Positions 33,984 through 42,594 of a stretch of 64,000 bases of DNA are shown here, piece by piece (position 1 is the stretch's first letter; each line of letters starts with the position of its first letter). Location of the stretch: NCBI RefSeq assembly GCF_002217925.1, contig NZ_BCMF01000003.1:213336-277335 (forward strand), in the 5' to 3' direction. Under the pieces are notes generated by a model. That model was not told the DNA's origin and did not search any database. It worked only from the letters and a program-made list of their open reading frames with translations. The DNA is from Secundilactobacillus mixtipabuli. Lineage in GTDB: Bacteria; Bacillota; Bacilli; Lactobacillales; Lactobacillaceae. The position numbers and the translations under genes were made by a program.

Positions 33984-35132
33984 ATGAGTATGACGCACGT
34001 ATTTCCAACTTATGATCGGTTTGATTTCGAACCGATTTCTGGTAACGGAGTCGTTGTGACCGACGACCAAGGCCAGGATTATTTAGATTTCACTTCAGGT
34101 ATCGGGGTTTGCAACTTCGGTTATGAAAACACTAAGATTCAAAACGCGGTCAGTGTGCAGCTGACCAAAATGTGGCATATTTCTAACCTTTATCAAAATC
34201 ATTTACAGGAGGCTGTTGCTGAACTCTTAGTTGGTGATGAGGATAAGTTAGTGTTCTTCGCTAATTCTGGGACAGAAGCGAACGAAGCTGCCTTAAAGTT
34301 AGCTCGTAAAGCCACTGGTAAATCAAAGGTCTTGTCATTCAACCATTCATTTCACGGCCGGACTTACGGCTCAATGTCCATGACTGGCAATGATCACATT
34401 AAGGAAGGATTCGCGCCGTTAGTCCCAGACATTAGTTTCGTGGATTATAACGACGAAGCGTCCTTAGATGCGATTACGGATGATCTGGCTGCGGTGATCC
34501 TTGAAGTGATCCAGGGTGAAGGCGGTGTAATCGTAGGTGATCAGGATTGGCTCCATGCGGTTCAAGCAAAATGTAAAGCCACCAACACACTGTTCATCAT
34601 TGATGAAGTTCAGACCGGGATTGGCCGAACTGGCTATAAGTTCGCCTATCAGGGGGTCGGTCTGGATCCTGATATTGTGACGTCAGCTAAGGCGCTGGCT
34701 AACGGTTTGCCAGTTGGCGCCATGATTGGGAAAGCCAATCTTGGTCCTGCGTTTGGTCCAGGTACTCACGGCTCCACCTTTGCCGGCAACCCGTTGACAA
34801 TGTCTGCCGCGCAGGCTGTTTTGACACAGTTAACACCGGCGTTTCTGGAAGAAGTTCGTGATAAAGCGGCCTCCGTTTGGGACGAACTGGATCGTTTTGA
34901 TGACCTAAAGATTGTTAAATCAGTTAGTGGCCGTGGCCTGATGATTGGAATTCATTTGACGGCTGACGTGGCGGTTAATGATGTGATTAAAGCACTGCAC
35001 CAAAAGGGGTTACTAACCCTTTCCGCTGTTGGTAATACGTTGCGTCTGCTACCACCACTAGTAATGAGTAAGAGTGATCTGTTAAGCGGTTTGCATACGA
35101 TTTATCAGACCCTTGAGGAACAAGATAAATAG
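33984..35132 (+). CDS. argD: Acetylornithine aminotransferase
   Basis: The protein has 382 residues of class III aminotransferase fold. ANSGTEANEAALKLARK is near 93-109, FIIDEVQTGIGRTG near 205, and the PLP Lys at about 236 in VTSAKALANGLPVGAM. It follows argB after one base, with a GGGGG ribosome site inside argB. argF and carAB are not in this window, so ornithine would need enzymes encoded elsewhere to become arginine. Confidence 0.94.
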   Translation: MSMTHVFPTYDRFDFEPISGNGVVVTDDQGQDYLDFTSGIGVCNFGYENTKIQNAVSVQLTKMWHISNLYQNHLQEAVAELLVGDEDKLVFFANSGTEANEAALKLARKATGKSKVLSFNHSFHGRTYGSMSMTGNDHIKEGFAPLVPDISFVDYNDEASLDAITDDLAAVILEVIQGEGGVIVGDQDWLHAVQAKCKATNTLFIIDEVQTGIGRTGYKFAYQGVGLDPDIVTSAKALANGLPVGAMIGKANLGPAFGPGTHGSTFAGNPLTMSAAQAVLTQLTPAFLEEVRDKAASVWDELDRFDDLKIVKSVSGRGLMIGIHLTADVAVNDVIKALHQKGLLTLSAVGNTLRLLPPLVMSKSDLLSGLHTIYQTLEEQDK

Positions 35133-35140
35133 AACATAAT

Positions 35141-35193
35141 AAAATAAACCTACTTTTTCGACCGATTTGACGGTGAAAAAGTAGGCTTATTTG
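35141..35193. terminator. Bidirectional terminator after argD
   Basis: Arms AAATAAACCTACTTTTTC and GAAAAAGTAGGCTTATTT pair with one mismatch around a 15-base loop, between convergent genes. Confidence 0.9.
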
Positions 35194-35205
35194 TGTTCTC
35201 AATGA

Positions 35206-35640
35206 TTAATCAAAAGAAATCTTGTCAGTTCCGTGACCAAAGACTTCTGCTTCTTTAAAAGCGACAGCATAAACATTCATGTTATCACGAGCTGCTTGGT
35301 CGAACATCGAAAAACTAGGGTATTTTTGATCCATCGTTTTAAAAAGATCGTCGCGGCGTTCGTTGACCATCTTGGTATCCGCACCAGTGACGCGAACGGT
35401 CCGGGCGTCTTCGGCAGAAAGGGGAGTGGTTGTAAATGAGACGTGCGCGTTTGCTTCAAGTTCCTTTACCTTATCAGTGTTCTTAGATGTGGCAAAGTAA
35501 ACTGTATTTTCTGATTCTTCTGGGAAGTACAAGAAATTAACGGTGCGCACGCTAGGGATATGGCCGGCTAGCGTCTCAGTTGCTAAAGCCAGGTTAGTGG
35601 CGTGGGTAAGAACGTCTGTGTAAGTGTCTTTAGTAGTCAT
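35206..35640 (-). CDS. Pyridoxamine 5'-phosphate oxidase-like FMN-binding protein
   Basis: The protein has 144 residues of the split-barrel fold resembling general stress protein 26. The barrel strands VRTVNFLYFPEESENTVYFATSKNTDKVKELE (about 28-59, given as a guide) are typical of FMN-binding members. It likely binds a flavin and reduces an unknown small molecule. It is monocistronic, convergent with argD, with AGGAGGAACC as ribosome site. Confidence 0.8.
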   Translation of the reverse strand: MTTKDTYTDVLTHATNLALATETLAGHIPSVRTVNFLYFPEESENTVYFATSKNTDKVKELEANAHVSFTTTPLSAEDARTVRVTGADTKMVNERRDDLFKTMDQKYPSFSMFDQAARDNMNVYAVAFKEAEVFGHGTDKISFD

Positions 35641-35705
35641 GGATGGTTCCTCCTAAATGATTGATAAGTCTATTATACTGCTTTCAATTGTGATATTGTT
35701 TTCAA

Positions 35706-35763
35706 TTGACAAAATGATTGTCCTCGAGTACACTATGTTTGGAATCATACTATATGACATATA
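35706..35763 (+). promoter_or_regulatory. Promoter and PadR operator candidate
   Basis: TTGACA (35706-35711) and TACACT (35729-35734) have a 17-base spacer. Starting about 16 bases downstream of the -10, TATATGACATATA (35751-35763) is a perfect 13-bp palindrome around one A. The flanks continue the symmetry with two mismatches. The position fits autorepression by the PadR protein encoded next. Confidence 0.65.
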
Positions 35764-35784
35764 ATATCATAGGAGGTGGACGTT

Positions 35785-36105
35785 GTGGCCATTCAAGTCA
35801 GTTCAGAACTATTAGATGGCAGCGTGCTGGCAATTTTAGCCCAGCAAGATTACTACGGCTATGCATTGACACAGCGGGTCCAGCAAGCCATCAAGGTATC
35901 GGAGTCGACGATGTATCCTGTCTTGCGGCGCCTGAAAAAGAACGGTTGGTTAACGACTTATGATGAGCCTTATCAAGGCCGCAATCGCCGCTATTATCAA
36001 ATTACTACGGATGGGAAAGCTCGGCTGGAGACGATTCAAAAGGAGTGGCAAAACTTTAAGTTGGGTATCGATTCAATGTTAGGAGATGAAATCAATCATG
36101 GATAA
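35785..36105 (+). CDS. PadR-family transcriptional regulator
   Basis: The protein has 106 residues: a winged helix (LLDGSVLAILAQQDYYGYALTQRVQQ, region 9-34; then STMYPVLRRLKKNGWL) with the family's short C-terminal helix. The start is GTG 35785, eight bases after AGGAGG; the GTG at 35776 is part of the ribosome site. Its stop overlaps the following DUF1700 start by eight bases. PadR/DUF1700/DUF4097 triads are a known envelope-stress-type module in Firmicutes. Confidence 0.88.
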   Translation: MAIQVSSELLDGSVLAILAQQDYYGYALTQRVQQAIKVSESTMYPVLRRLKKNGWLTTYDEPYQGRNRRYYQITTDGKARLETIQKEWQNFKLGIDSMLGDEINHG

Positions 36106-36736
36106 ATATATCGAAGAATTTAAAAGTTATCTCAACCAGCTGAGTGATGATGAATTGGACGAAGTCGTGAGCTTTTATTCAGAATATTTAGCGGACGGCG
36201 AGATTGACAGTTATGAAGCGAGTGTTGAAGCGTTAGGTTCACCACGCCAGCTGGCACGTAAAGTTTTAGCCGATTATTCGATTCGCTTGCTGGATGCGCC
36301 GGAAAAAGAGGGAAAAACGATGCGCAGCCGGGCAGCGCAATCCAAGACCCAAGTTCGGACAATTTGGCTGATCGTTCTCGCCATTTTATCCACGCCGCTG
36401 ACCATTCCGTTAGCAATCGGTGTTCTGGCAACCTTATTTGGCTTATTGGTCGGTGCGGCAGCCATTATTTTTGGACTCGTGGTCACCATCATCTCCTTGG
36501 CATTTGCTGGCCTTTTCGTTTTCGGGGTTGGTATTGGTATTTTCGCGCAGTCAATGTCCACTGGCTTGGTTTATATCGGTAGCGGCTTATGCATGATTGG
36601 CCTTTTCATTGCGCTTATTCCAGCGTTTAAGTGGCTGATTAGCGGTGCTATTCACGTCACGTTATCTATCAGCCGCTGGTTATACGGTAAGCTGAAGTCT
36701 AAGGATCAGGCGGAAAAGGAGCGTGACCACAAATGA
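36098..36736 (+). CDS. DUF1700 (HAAS-domain) membrane protein
   Basis: The protein has 212 residues. The N-terminal helical HAAS domain (MDKYIEEFKSYLNQLSDDE and LADGEIDSYEASVEALGSP are characteristic) is followed by four or five membrane spans at about 85-195. The start is ATG 36098 with AGGAG 12 bases upstream; the ATG at 36086 is in frame but lies in the ribosome site. Its ATGA end overlaps the next gene. Such proteins pair with PadR and DUF4097 partners at the membrane; no enzymatic activity is known. Confidence 0.85.
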   Translation: MDKYIEEFKSYLNQLSDDELDEVVSFYSEYLADGEIDSYEASVEALGSPRQLARKVLADYSIRLLDAPEKEGKTMRSRAAQSKTQVRTIWLIVLAILSTPLTIPLAIGVLATLFGLLVGAAAIIFGLVVTIISLAFAGLFVFGVGIGIFAQSMSTGLVYIGSGLCMIGLFIALIPAFKWLISGAIHVTLSISRWLYGKLKSKDQAEKERDHK

Positions 36737-37668
36737 AAAAGACGTTTATAACGGGCCTTATTATCTTGGTCATCGGCGGTATCATGCTGGCCATTGGGGT
36801 CGGTCAAGGCGGTCTCAAATCCATTTACTGGCATGATGGTTTAAAAATCGATCAGCACACGACAAGTATGCGGGAAATCAAGAACGTGGATACCATCAAA
36901 ATTGACGGCTCTAACTATGGTCCGATTGCTATTCATCGTGGTCATGTTGCTAAAGTGACGGTGCATGCGCAAAAGAGTAACCAAATCAAAACCAGTGTCA
37001 CTGGTCATGAACTGACCATTTCCGGGCATTCTAGAACCCACTTCATGTTCGGCGATTTTAATGACGATAATGAGTCGCCAATGATTGAGGTGACGGTGCC
37101 TAAACAAACGCAAATTAAAACGGTTGATAACAGTGGTGATGCGAGTTTGCACGTCAGTGATTTAACGTTGGCAAGCTTGAGCAGCACCGGTTACGGTGAC
37201 TTGAATCTTGAAAGCACGACGGTTACTAACGAGATGAACATGCCGCATCAGAATTATGGCGATATTACAATGAACGGCGTCACTTTCAATCACGGATTAA
37301 ACATTGATTCTTCGGGTGATATCACGATTCGTAACAGTCATTTCATGAAGGCTGATAGCCGCGTTCATTCAGCCGATGGCGATGTGTCACTCGTCAATAA
37401 CCGCTGGCAGAATCTCAGCGTCTCAAGCGCTAGTGGTGATTTGAACTTGGAGGACCAGTCGATAAAAGGCAGGTTAACTGCAAATACCGACGATGGCGAT
37501 ATCACTGCCCACATTATTCCTCGAGCTGGCGTTGCCATTCACGCCAATAGTTCAACTGGTGATACCAGTCTTTATGGCAAGAATCGTCACGATTACGGTA
37601 AAGTTAAACCAAACGGACAAGCCTTTGAACTTAGTTCTTCAAATGGAGATGTCACGGTCGCCTACTAA
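36733..37668 (+). CDS. DUF4097-family beta-helix membrane-anchored protein
   Basis: The protein has 311 residues: one N-terminal membrane span (about 5-25) and then a repetitive beta-strand domain with short SGD, NGD and DGD turns (SSGDITI, SADGDVS, SASGDLN, TDDGDIT). These are typical of the DUF4097 adhesin-like fold. It is translationally coupled to the DUF1700 gene by a four-base overlap. It probably sits outside the membrane and may sense or organise the envelope. Confidence 0.85.
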   Translation: MKKTFITGLIILVIGGIMLAIGVGQGGLKSIYWHDGLKIDQHTTSMREIKNVDTIKIDGSNYGPIAIHRGHVAKVTVHAQKSNQIKTSVTGHELTISGHSRTHFMFGDFNDDNESPMIEVTVPKQTQIKTVDNSGDASLHVSDLTLASLSSTGYGDLNLESTTVTNEMNMPHQNYGDITMNGVTFNHGLNIDSSGDITIRNSHFMKADSRVHSADGDVSLVNNRWQNLSVSSASGDLNLEDQSIKGRLTANTDDGDITAHIIPRAGVAIHANSSTGDTSLYGKNRHDYGKVKPNGQAFELSSSNGDVTVAY

Positions 37669-37674
37669 ACAATT

Positions 37675-37722
37675 AAAAAAAGAATTTTCCAGTCATAACA
37701 TGCTGGAAAATCCGTTTTTTAA
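37675..37722. terminator. Bidirectional terminator
   Basis: Arms GAATTTTCCAG and CTGGAAAATC are flanked by AAAAAA and TTTTTT, between the DUF4097 gene and the convergent MerR gene. Confidence 0.85.
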
Positions 37723-37731
37723 GTAGAAATA

Positions 37732-38169
37732 TTAAGCCTGTTTGACGATCTTAACATCGGTTCGGTCTTCTTTAACGACGAGATAGAGAACCTCGGTCTG
37801 CTGGCCGTCTACGAAGCCTAAGTTGATGGCTGGGTAACCGTCAATCTCGTCGATGCCTTGAAACCGGTCAACCATTGATCGCTTCAGAAGTTCCATGGTT
37901 TCTCGGTGAGCAGCAGCTTTTTTCACCGCAGCGGTTAGCGTAAATCCTTGCTTAATATAGTTATTGATTATAAAGACCCGGATTAAGGTTTCATACGAAT
38001 ACTTGCGATTTTGACCCTTTTCTTTTTCACTAGTAATGTAGCCTTTTTGTTCCCAGTACCTGAGTTGGCTCTGTGATACGCCAGTTGCGGCTGAGACATC
38101 GCCAATGCCAAGGTGCCAGTTAACTTTCTTGGAGAAAGTTGCAAACGCGTTATGTTCCTCAGTGTTCAA
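37732..38169 (-). CDS. MerR-family transcriptional regulator
   Basis: The protein has 145 residues. The winged helix (LGIGDVSAATGVSQSQLRYWEQKGYI) spans about 20-45, followed by a dimer helix and a short effector tail. TTG 38169 is preferred as start because AGAGGA stands seven bases upstream; ATG 38187 has no ribosome site. It is divergent from a drug-efflux gene with a palindrome in the shared promoter, the usual MerR arrangement. The inducer is unknown. Confidence 0.82.
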   Translation of the reverse strand: MNTEEHNAFATFSKKVNWHLGIGDVSAATGVSQSQLRYWEQKGYITSEKEKGQNRKYSYETLIRVFIINNYIKQGFTLTAAVKKAAAHRETMELLKRSMVDRFQGIDEIDGYPAINLGFVDGQQTEVLYLVVKEDRTDVKIVKQA

Positions 38170-38297
38170 ATTAATTCCTCTTCTCATTAAATACTTATTG
38201 TAACGGTTTTCTTTCCTATCAGAATAGGATTCAAGTTGTTATATTTACTAACGTACTTACCCGATTTCATAATGACTAGTATATATTATCAAATAAG

Positions 38298-38339
38298 TTT
38301 GTCAAGATAGTTGACAAATACCTTTCAAGTTATTATAGT
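38298..38339 (+). promoter_or_regulatory. Efflux promoter with overlapping operator
   Basis: TTGACA (38311-38316), 17 bases, TATAGT (38334-38339). The -35 is inside an inverted repeat with arms TTTGTCAA (38298-38305) and TTGACAAA (38311-38318) separated by five bases, suited to a repressor or to MerR binding. Confidence 0.7.
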
Positions 38340-38388
38340 AGTGAACAGTCGTTTAAAAGTAAACTTAAAGAAAAGAAGGTTTTAATTA

Positions 38389-39873
38389 GTGGGTAACGCA
38401 GTAGACACAAAGGGGAAATCCTACAATAGAGGGTTACTGATCATTATTTTACTGGTCGGTACTTTCTGTACAGTCCTCAATCAAACTATTTTATCAACAG
38501 CATTTCCAACCTTAATGAACGCGTTCAACGTGTCAACGTCAACCGTTCAATGGTTAACAACTGGATTTATGCTGGTTAACGGGATTATGATCCCAATCAG
38601 TGCTTGGTTAAGTACACGTTTCAATACCAAGTGGCTCTACATTGTCGCGATGACGATTTTCTTCGCTGGCACTTTTGTGGCTTATACTGCACCAACTTCC
38701 AACTTCGGTATTCTGTTAGCAGGTCGTTTGCTTCAAGGTATTGGTGTTGGTGTTACCATGCCATTACTGCAAACCATCATGTTATCAGTCTTCCCGCCAG
38801 AACGGCGTGGGACTGCCATGGGGCTTGCCGGTATCGTTATCGGTGTGGCACCCGCCATTGGCCCGACACTTTCAGGATGGGTGATTGATAACTTCTCATG
38901 GCGTGATTTATTCGGTATGACGTTACCAATCCTTGCCCTCGTGATCATTGCTAGTTTCTTCTGGATGCACCCAGTGCTGGAGACTAAGAAGGAAGGCATC
39001 GATGTCCTTTCAGTTATCCTGTCAACAGTTGGTTTCGGTAGTCTCCTCTACGGCTTCTCAACAGTTGGTGACGACGGTTGGGGCAGCACCAAGGTAATCA
39101 GCTTCTTGATTGTTGGTGTGATCGTTGTTGCTTTGTTCATCTGGCGTCAACTAAAGATGGACGATCCTTTCTTGGAAATGCGGGTTTACCGTTCAATACC
39201 GTTTACCATCTCAGCTATCTTGAGTTCAATCTCGATGATGGCCATGGTGGGTGTTGAAATGGTTATTCCATTGTACCTGCAAATTGTTAAGGGTATGTCA
39301 GCATTCCATTCAGGATTAACCCTGTTATTTGGTGCCGTGATGATGGCCATCATGAGTCCAATTACTGGACGTGCGGTGGACCGTTACGGTGCTAAGCGCT
39401 TATCTATCATGGGTATGGTGCTGTTAACGTTAGGTTCAATTCCGTTTATCTTCATTACTAAAGACACGCCAACTGCCTACATCGTTATCCTTTATGCCGT
39501 TCGGATGTTCGGTATTTCAATGGCTATGATGCCTGCTACTACTGTTGGTATGAACGCTTTACCAGTTAACTTGATTGGCCATGGGACTGCCGTGAACAAC
39601 ACGCAGCGTCAAATTGCCAGTTCAGTGGGTACTGCCGTTCTGATCAGTATTTTGAGTAACGTGACTAAGGATGATATGCCAGGTAAGCATCTATTGAAGA
39701 CTGACCCATTGGCATACAAGGATCACGCCATCAACGCTACGTTGAGTGGTTATCATGCTGCCTTCATCGTTGCTGCCATTTTCTGTCTGTTGGCTGTTAT
39801 CACCGCGCTCTTTATGAAGAACCGTGGAGAAGCTAGTGATTACACTGCAAAAAATGGGGGTGAAAGCAAATGA
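38389..39873 (+). CDS. DHA2-family (14-span) MFS drug exporter
   Basis: The protein has 494 residues with about 14 membrane spans. The family motif C region APAIGPTLSGWVID is near 161-174 and the motif A-like GRLLQGIGVG is near 112. It resembles LmrB/EmrB proton-driven multidrug exporters. The start is GTG 38389 with AGAAGG upstream. The stop overlaps the DUF4811 gene by four bases; MerR, MFS and DUF4811 form a recurrent lactobacillar efflux unit. Confidence 0.9.
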   Translation: MGNAVDTKGKSYNRGLLIIILLVGTFCTVLNQTILSTAFPTLMNAFNVSTSTVQWLTTGFMLVNGIMIPISAWLSTRFNTKWLYIVAMTIFFAGTFVAYTAPTSNFGILLAGRLLQGIGVGVTMPLLQTIMLSVFPPERRGTAMGLAGIVIGVAPAIGPTLSGWVIDNFSWRDLFGMTLPILALVIIASFFWMHPVLETKKEGIDVLSVILSTVGFGSLLYGFSTVGDDGWGSTKVISFLIVGVIVVALFIWRQLKMDDPFLEMRVYRSIPFTISAILSSISMMAMVGVEMVIPLYLQIVKGMSAFHSGLTLLFGAVMMAIMSPITGRAVDRYGAKRLSIMGMVLLTLGSIPFIFITKDTPTAYIVILYAVRMFGISMAMMPATTVGMNALPVNLIGHGTAVNNTQRQIASSVGTAVLISILSNVTKDDMPGKHLLKTDPLAYKDHAINATLSGYHAAFIVAAIFCLLAVITALFMKNRGEASDYTAKNGGESK

Positions 39874-40592
39874 TCTTATTCTTACTCGGCCTATTCGCCG
39901 TATTAGCGTTTGTTTTCTTCATCTATATCGAGAACAATGCTGTCAGTATCACGTTAACTCTTCTGTCCTTACTGGGATTAGTCGTCTCTAGTGTCTATGC
40001 CGTTAAAAACTGGCAAGATCACTATGGTCTGGAACAATACACCACGACCACGACAAAGAATATCTATTCCGTAAGTCCCAACAAACAAATGTCGATGATT
40101 CTTTACCAGCCAATTGGCTCAAAGAATAATCATCAAGTTTACATTTACAAAAATAGTGAAAATGCTAAGAAGCCGGTTCATACACAGGCTAATAGCGACA
40201 CGAAGAACAAGTTAGTTAGAATCAGTGGCACCACTCAGATGACAACGACGGTTACCCGTTGGCGTTACAAGAACAATGCTGCCAAATTCTGGTTTGGCTT
40301 CACCGGTGAAAATCACAAGTTCGTTAAGCGGACCAACAAGATCGAAGTCAACAAGAACTGGCTGGTTCTTTCAGTTGCGCAGTCCAAAGCACTTCAAAAA
40401 CAGATGAAGAACAAGACGTATCAAGCACAATTGAAGCAGCAGGGTAAGGCCTTCGTGATGAAGGGGATGCAAGCTGCAATGATGAAGGACCCAACCATGT
40501 CAAAAGCAGATCAGGCAAAACTGCAGAAGCAATTGACGGCTGAGTTCCAAGCTCAAACAATCAAGAAATTAATTGCCCAAGTTCAAAAATAA
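39870..40592 (+). CDS. DUF4811-domain membrane protein
   Basis: The protein has 240 residues with two N-terminal membrane spans (about 1-18 and 25-45), then a basic extracytoplasmic or cytosolic domain with a Lys/Gln-rich helical tail at about 175-240. It is translationally coupled to the MFS exporter. DUF4811 proteins are known from this same context, but their function is not established; an efflux accessory is the likely role. Confidence 0.8.
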   Translation: MILFLLGLFAVLAFVFFIYIENNAVSITLTLLSLLGLVVSSVYAVKNWQDHYGLEQYTTTTTKNIYSVSPNKQMSMILYQPIGSKNNHQVYIYKNSENAKKPVHTQANSDTKNKLVRISGTTQMTTTVTRWRYKNNAAKFWFGFTGENHKFVKRTNKIEVNKNWLVLSVAQSKALQKQMKNKTYQAQLKQQGKAFVMKGMQAAMMKDPTMSKADQAKLQKQLTAEFQAQTIKKLIAQVQK

Positions 40593-40626
40593 TCATGTAA
40601 ACTGTTTAAACGCTAATTAAAATTTC

Positions 40627-40668
40627 AGCGGTCATTCTTCCAGTGAGGAGAATGACCGCTTTTTTTAT
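40627..40668 (+). terminator. Intrinsic terminator of the efflux operon
   Basis: Arms AGCGGTCATTCT and AGAATGACCGCT with a CC/GG extension are followed by TTTTTTT. Confidence 0.9.
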
Positions 40669-40687
40669 GTATACCTATTTATAGTAA

Positions 40688-40702
40688 GTAACCATAACTT
40701 TC
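40688..40702 (+). promoter_or_regulatory. Upstream 15-mer shared with the giant adhesin gene
   Basis: GTAACCATAACTTTC lies 193 bases before the ATG of the broken paralogue. The same 15-mer is 201 bases before the ATG of the giant adhesin (42394-42408). Flanks differ, so the motif itself is conserved; a shared regulator site is inferred. Confidence 0.5.
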
Positions 40703-40880
40703 TGCAACGACGGTGTTTATGGAACATACTTAATAACGACCTTTTGGGACACCCAAAATTCTTCATGATCACTGCTAAATAAGGTTTTCTTATGACATAT
40801 TTTGAGATGGTATAAGACTGTAAAAGATAACTATTGTTTTTGCTTCTTTTTTTATATTTTAGAAATCGAGGGGATCTATT

Positions 40881-42299
40881 ATGGGAAAAAGCTCAAAAAA
40901 TTTATCTAAGAGAAATCGTAAATTGGCGTTAGAAAACCAATCGACGTAATTACATTAGCGGATGTATAAGGCAGGAAGAATGTGGCTTTTTGCGGGAATC
41001 GCGACATTTTCATTGGGGGCTGCATTAATCAGTGTGCCATCACAAGCATCAGCTGTGACGGAGACAGTAGCAACGGCTCAACCGTCGCAACCTGCTGCGG
41101 GTTGTCAGAATATTGAAAACGCACCAACAAAGGGTACTGATCCGGCGCAGTCTAACGGGGATACCTACATCATTAACCCTGACGGCACGCTGCAGATTAT
41201 TAATCCAAATGGTGATAATTCAACGATTACGCCGGGTGATGGCAGCAGTTCAACTGGCAATGTTTACATTACGAATAACAACTATGGCACTGATGACGGC
41301 AGTAAGAATACGGTTGTGGTTATTCCGGGTAAAGATGGCACGACCACTACTGTGACGATGACTAAGAATTCGGACGGTTCGATCACCTTAAACACGCCAG
41401 GTGGTGATTTAACGACGAAGCCTGGTGATTCCGGCGCATTACCAGATGGAACAAAGTACACGGTTAATGATGACGGTACGGTTACCTTTACCACAACTGG
41501 TGGCGATACATTCGTGACGAACCCTGCAAATGGCTCAGGTAATCCAACAGCAGTGACAGTGAACGTTAATATTAATATTAATGGTGATAAAGGCTCAGCT
41601 TCAACAACTGTGCCAACCCAGCTAGGTAATTACACGATCAATCAAAATGACAATGGCACTTACAACATCAATTTCCCAGGCGGTTCAACTATTTCTAACG
41701 CTCAACCTGGTCAAACGGGTAACATTCCAGATGTTGGTGGTTTTGTTGTGAATGACCACAACGTTGTACTAACTATTCCGGGTGGCGGCAGCGTCACGGT
41801 TAATTTCGCAAACAGTGGTGATACCAACCCAGGTGGTGGCACGAAGCCTAAGGGTGATACCAATCCGGGAGGCGGCACCAATCCTAATCCAGGTGTGACG
41901 GAAACCATCCCTGATAATGGCACTGCTGTTCCAAGCACGAATACTGATGACAATGATAATGGCGGCAGTGAAACCCCAACGGTAAATGGTGACAGTACAG
42001 GTACGGGTAGCACCAACGTTGGTACTGATCAGGGCAGTGTTGTGACGAATGGCAATGATGGATCGACTAATACTACTGAAGGTGGCGTGGCTACTCAGAC
42101 CTCACCTGTAGTCACTTCGAATGTTGTTAATGGTAAGGCTGATAGTCAAGAGAATCATTCAGTAAACGGTACAAGTGAACTCCCTCAAACTAGTGAACAA
42201 CCGGTTGAAGGGGCTGTCGTTCTTGGCTTATTGGGAACATTGGTATCGCTGATTGGCTTAGTTGAAGAAAAGAAGCGTCACACCGATTTGCTGAATTAA
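40881..42299 (+). pseudogene. LPxTG surface protein paralogue with two in-frame stop codons
   Basis: From ATG 40881 the frame reads MGKSSKNLSKRNRKLALENQ, the same N-terminus as the giant adhesin. It meets TAA at 40947 and TAG at 40956 where the paralogue has CGG and TAT. From ATG 40962 a 445-residue frame stays open: the remaining signal peptide (MYKAGRMWLFAGIATFSLG), NPDGT repeats, a Gly/Asn/Thr-rich region and the sorting motif LPQTS near residue 410 with hydrophobic tail. ATG 40962 has no good ribosome site. It may be a decaying gene or be expressed weakly by reinitiation. Confidence 0.8.
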
Positions 42300-42331
42300 A
42301 TGAGCCATTTATAATTCTTTGGTATATATGC

Positions 42332-42371
42332 AAAAATCCCGCATACGCTGATAACGTATGTGGGATTTTTT
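42332..42371 (+). terminator. Intrinsic terminator of the smaller adhesin gene
   Basis: Arms AAAAATCCCGCATACG and CGTATGTGGGATTTTT pair with one mismatch around a short loop. Confidence 0.9.
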
Positions 42372-42393
42372 ACTTAAAAAATGATTTACATCT

Positions 42394-42408
42394 GTAACCA
42401 TAACTTTC
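42394..42408 (+). promoter_or_regulatory. Upstream 15-mer of the giant adhesin gene
   Basis: Second copy of GTAACCATAACTTTC, 201 bases before ATG 42595. The remaining leader up to the GGAGGAGG ribosome site is AT-rich and shows no ORF. Confidence 0.5.
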
Positions 42409-42594
42409 AGTAAAAAAGGGATTTTATCGAAAATATTCCCCAATTTTTAAATTCAAATTTAAAAACCAAGTAATAATTCTTTTTTAAGCGAGCCTTTTTT
42501 TCTTTAGTTTTGCTAATGTAAGGGTGTGCAAAGCACAACGTTGTACTTGCTTAATTTCTTTAAAGTTTTTGGAATTTATGGAGGAGGAATTATT

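Noticed and set aside
40947..40958. Recoding of TAA/TAG as amino acids in the smaller adhesin
   Set aside because: No SECIS-like or pyrrolysine element is evident and two different stop codons are involved; simple nonsense mutation is more likely.
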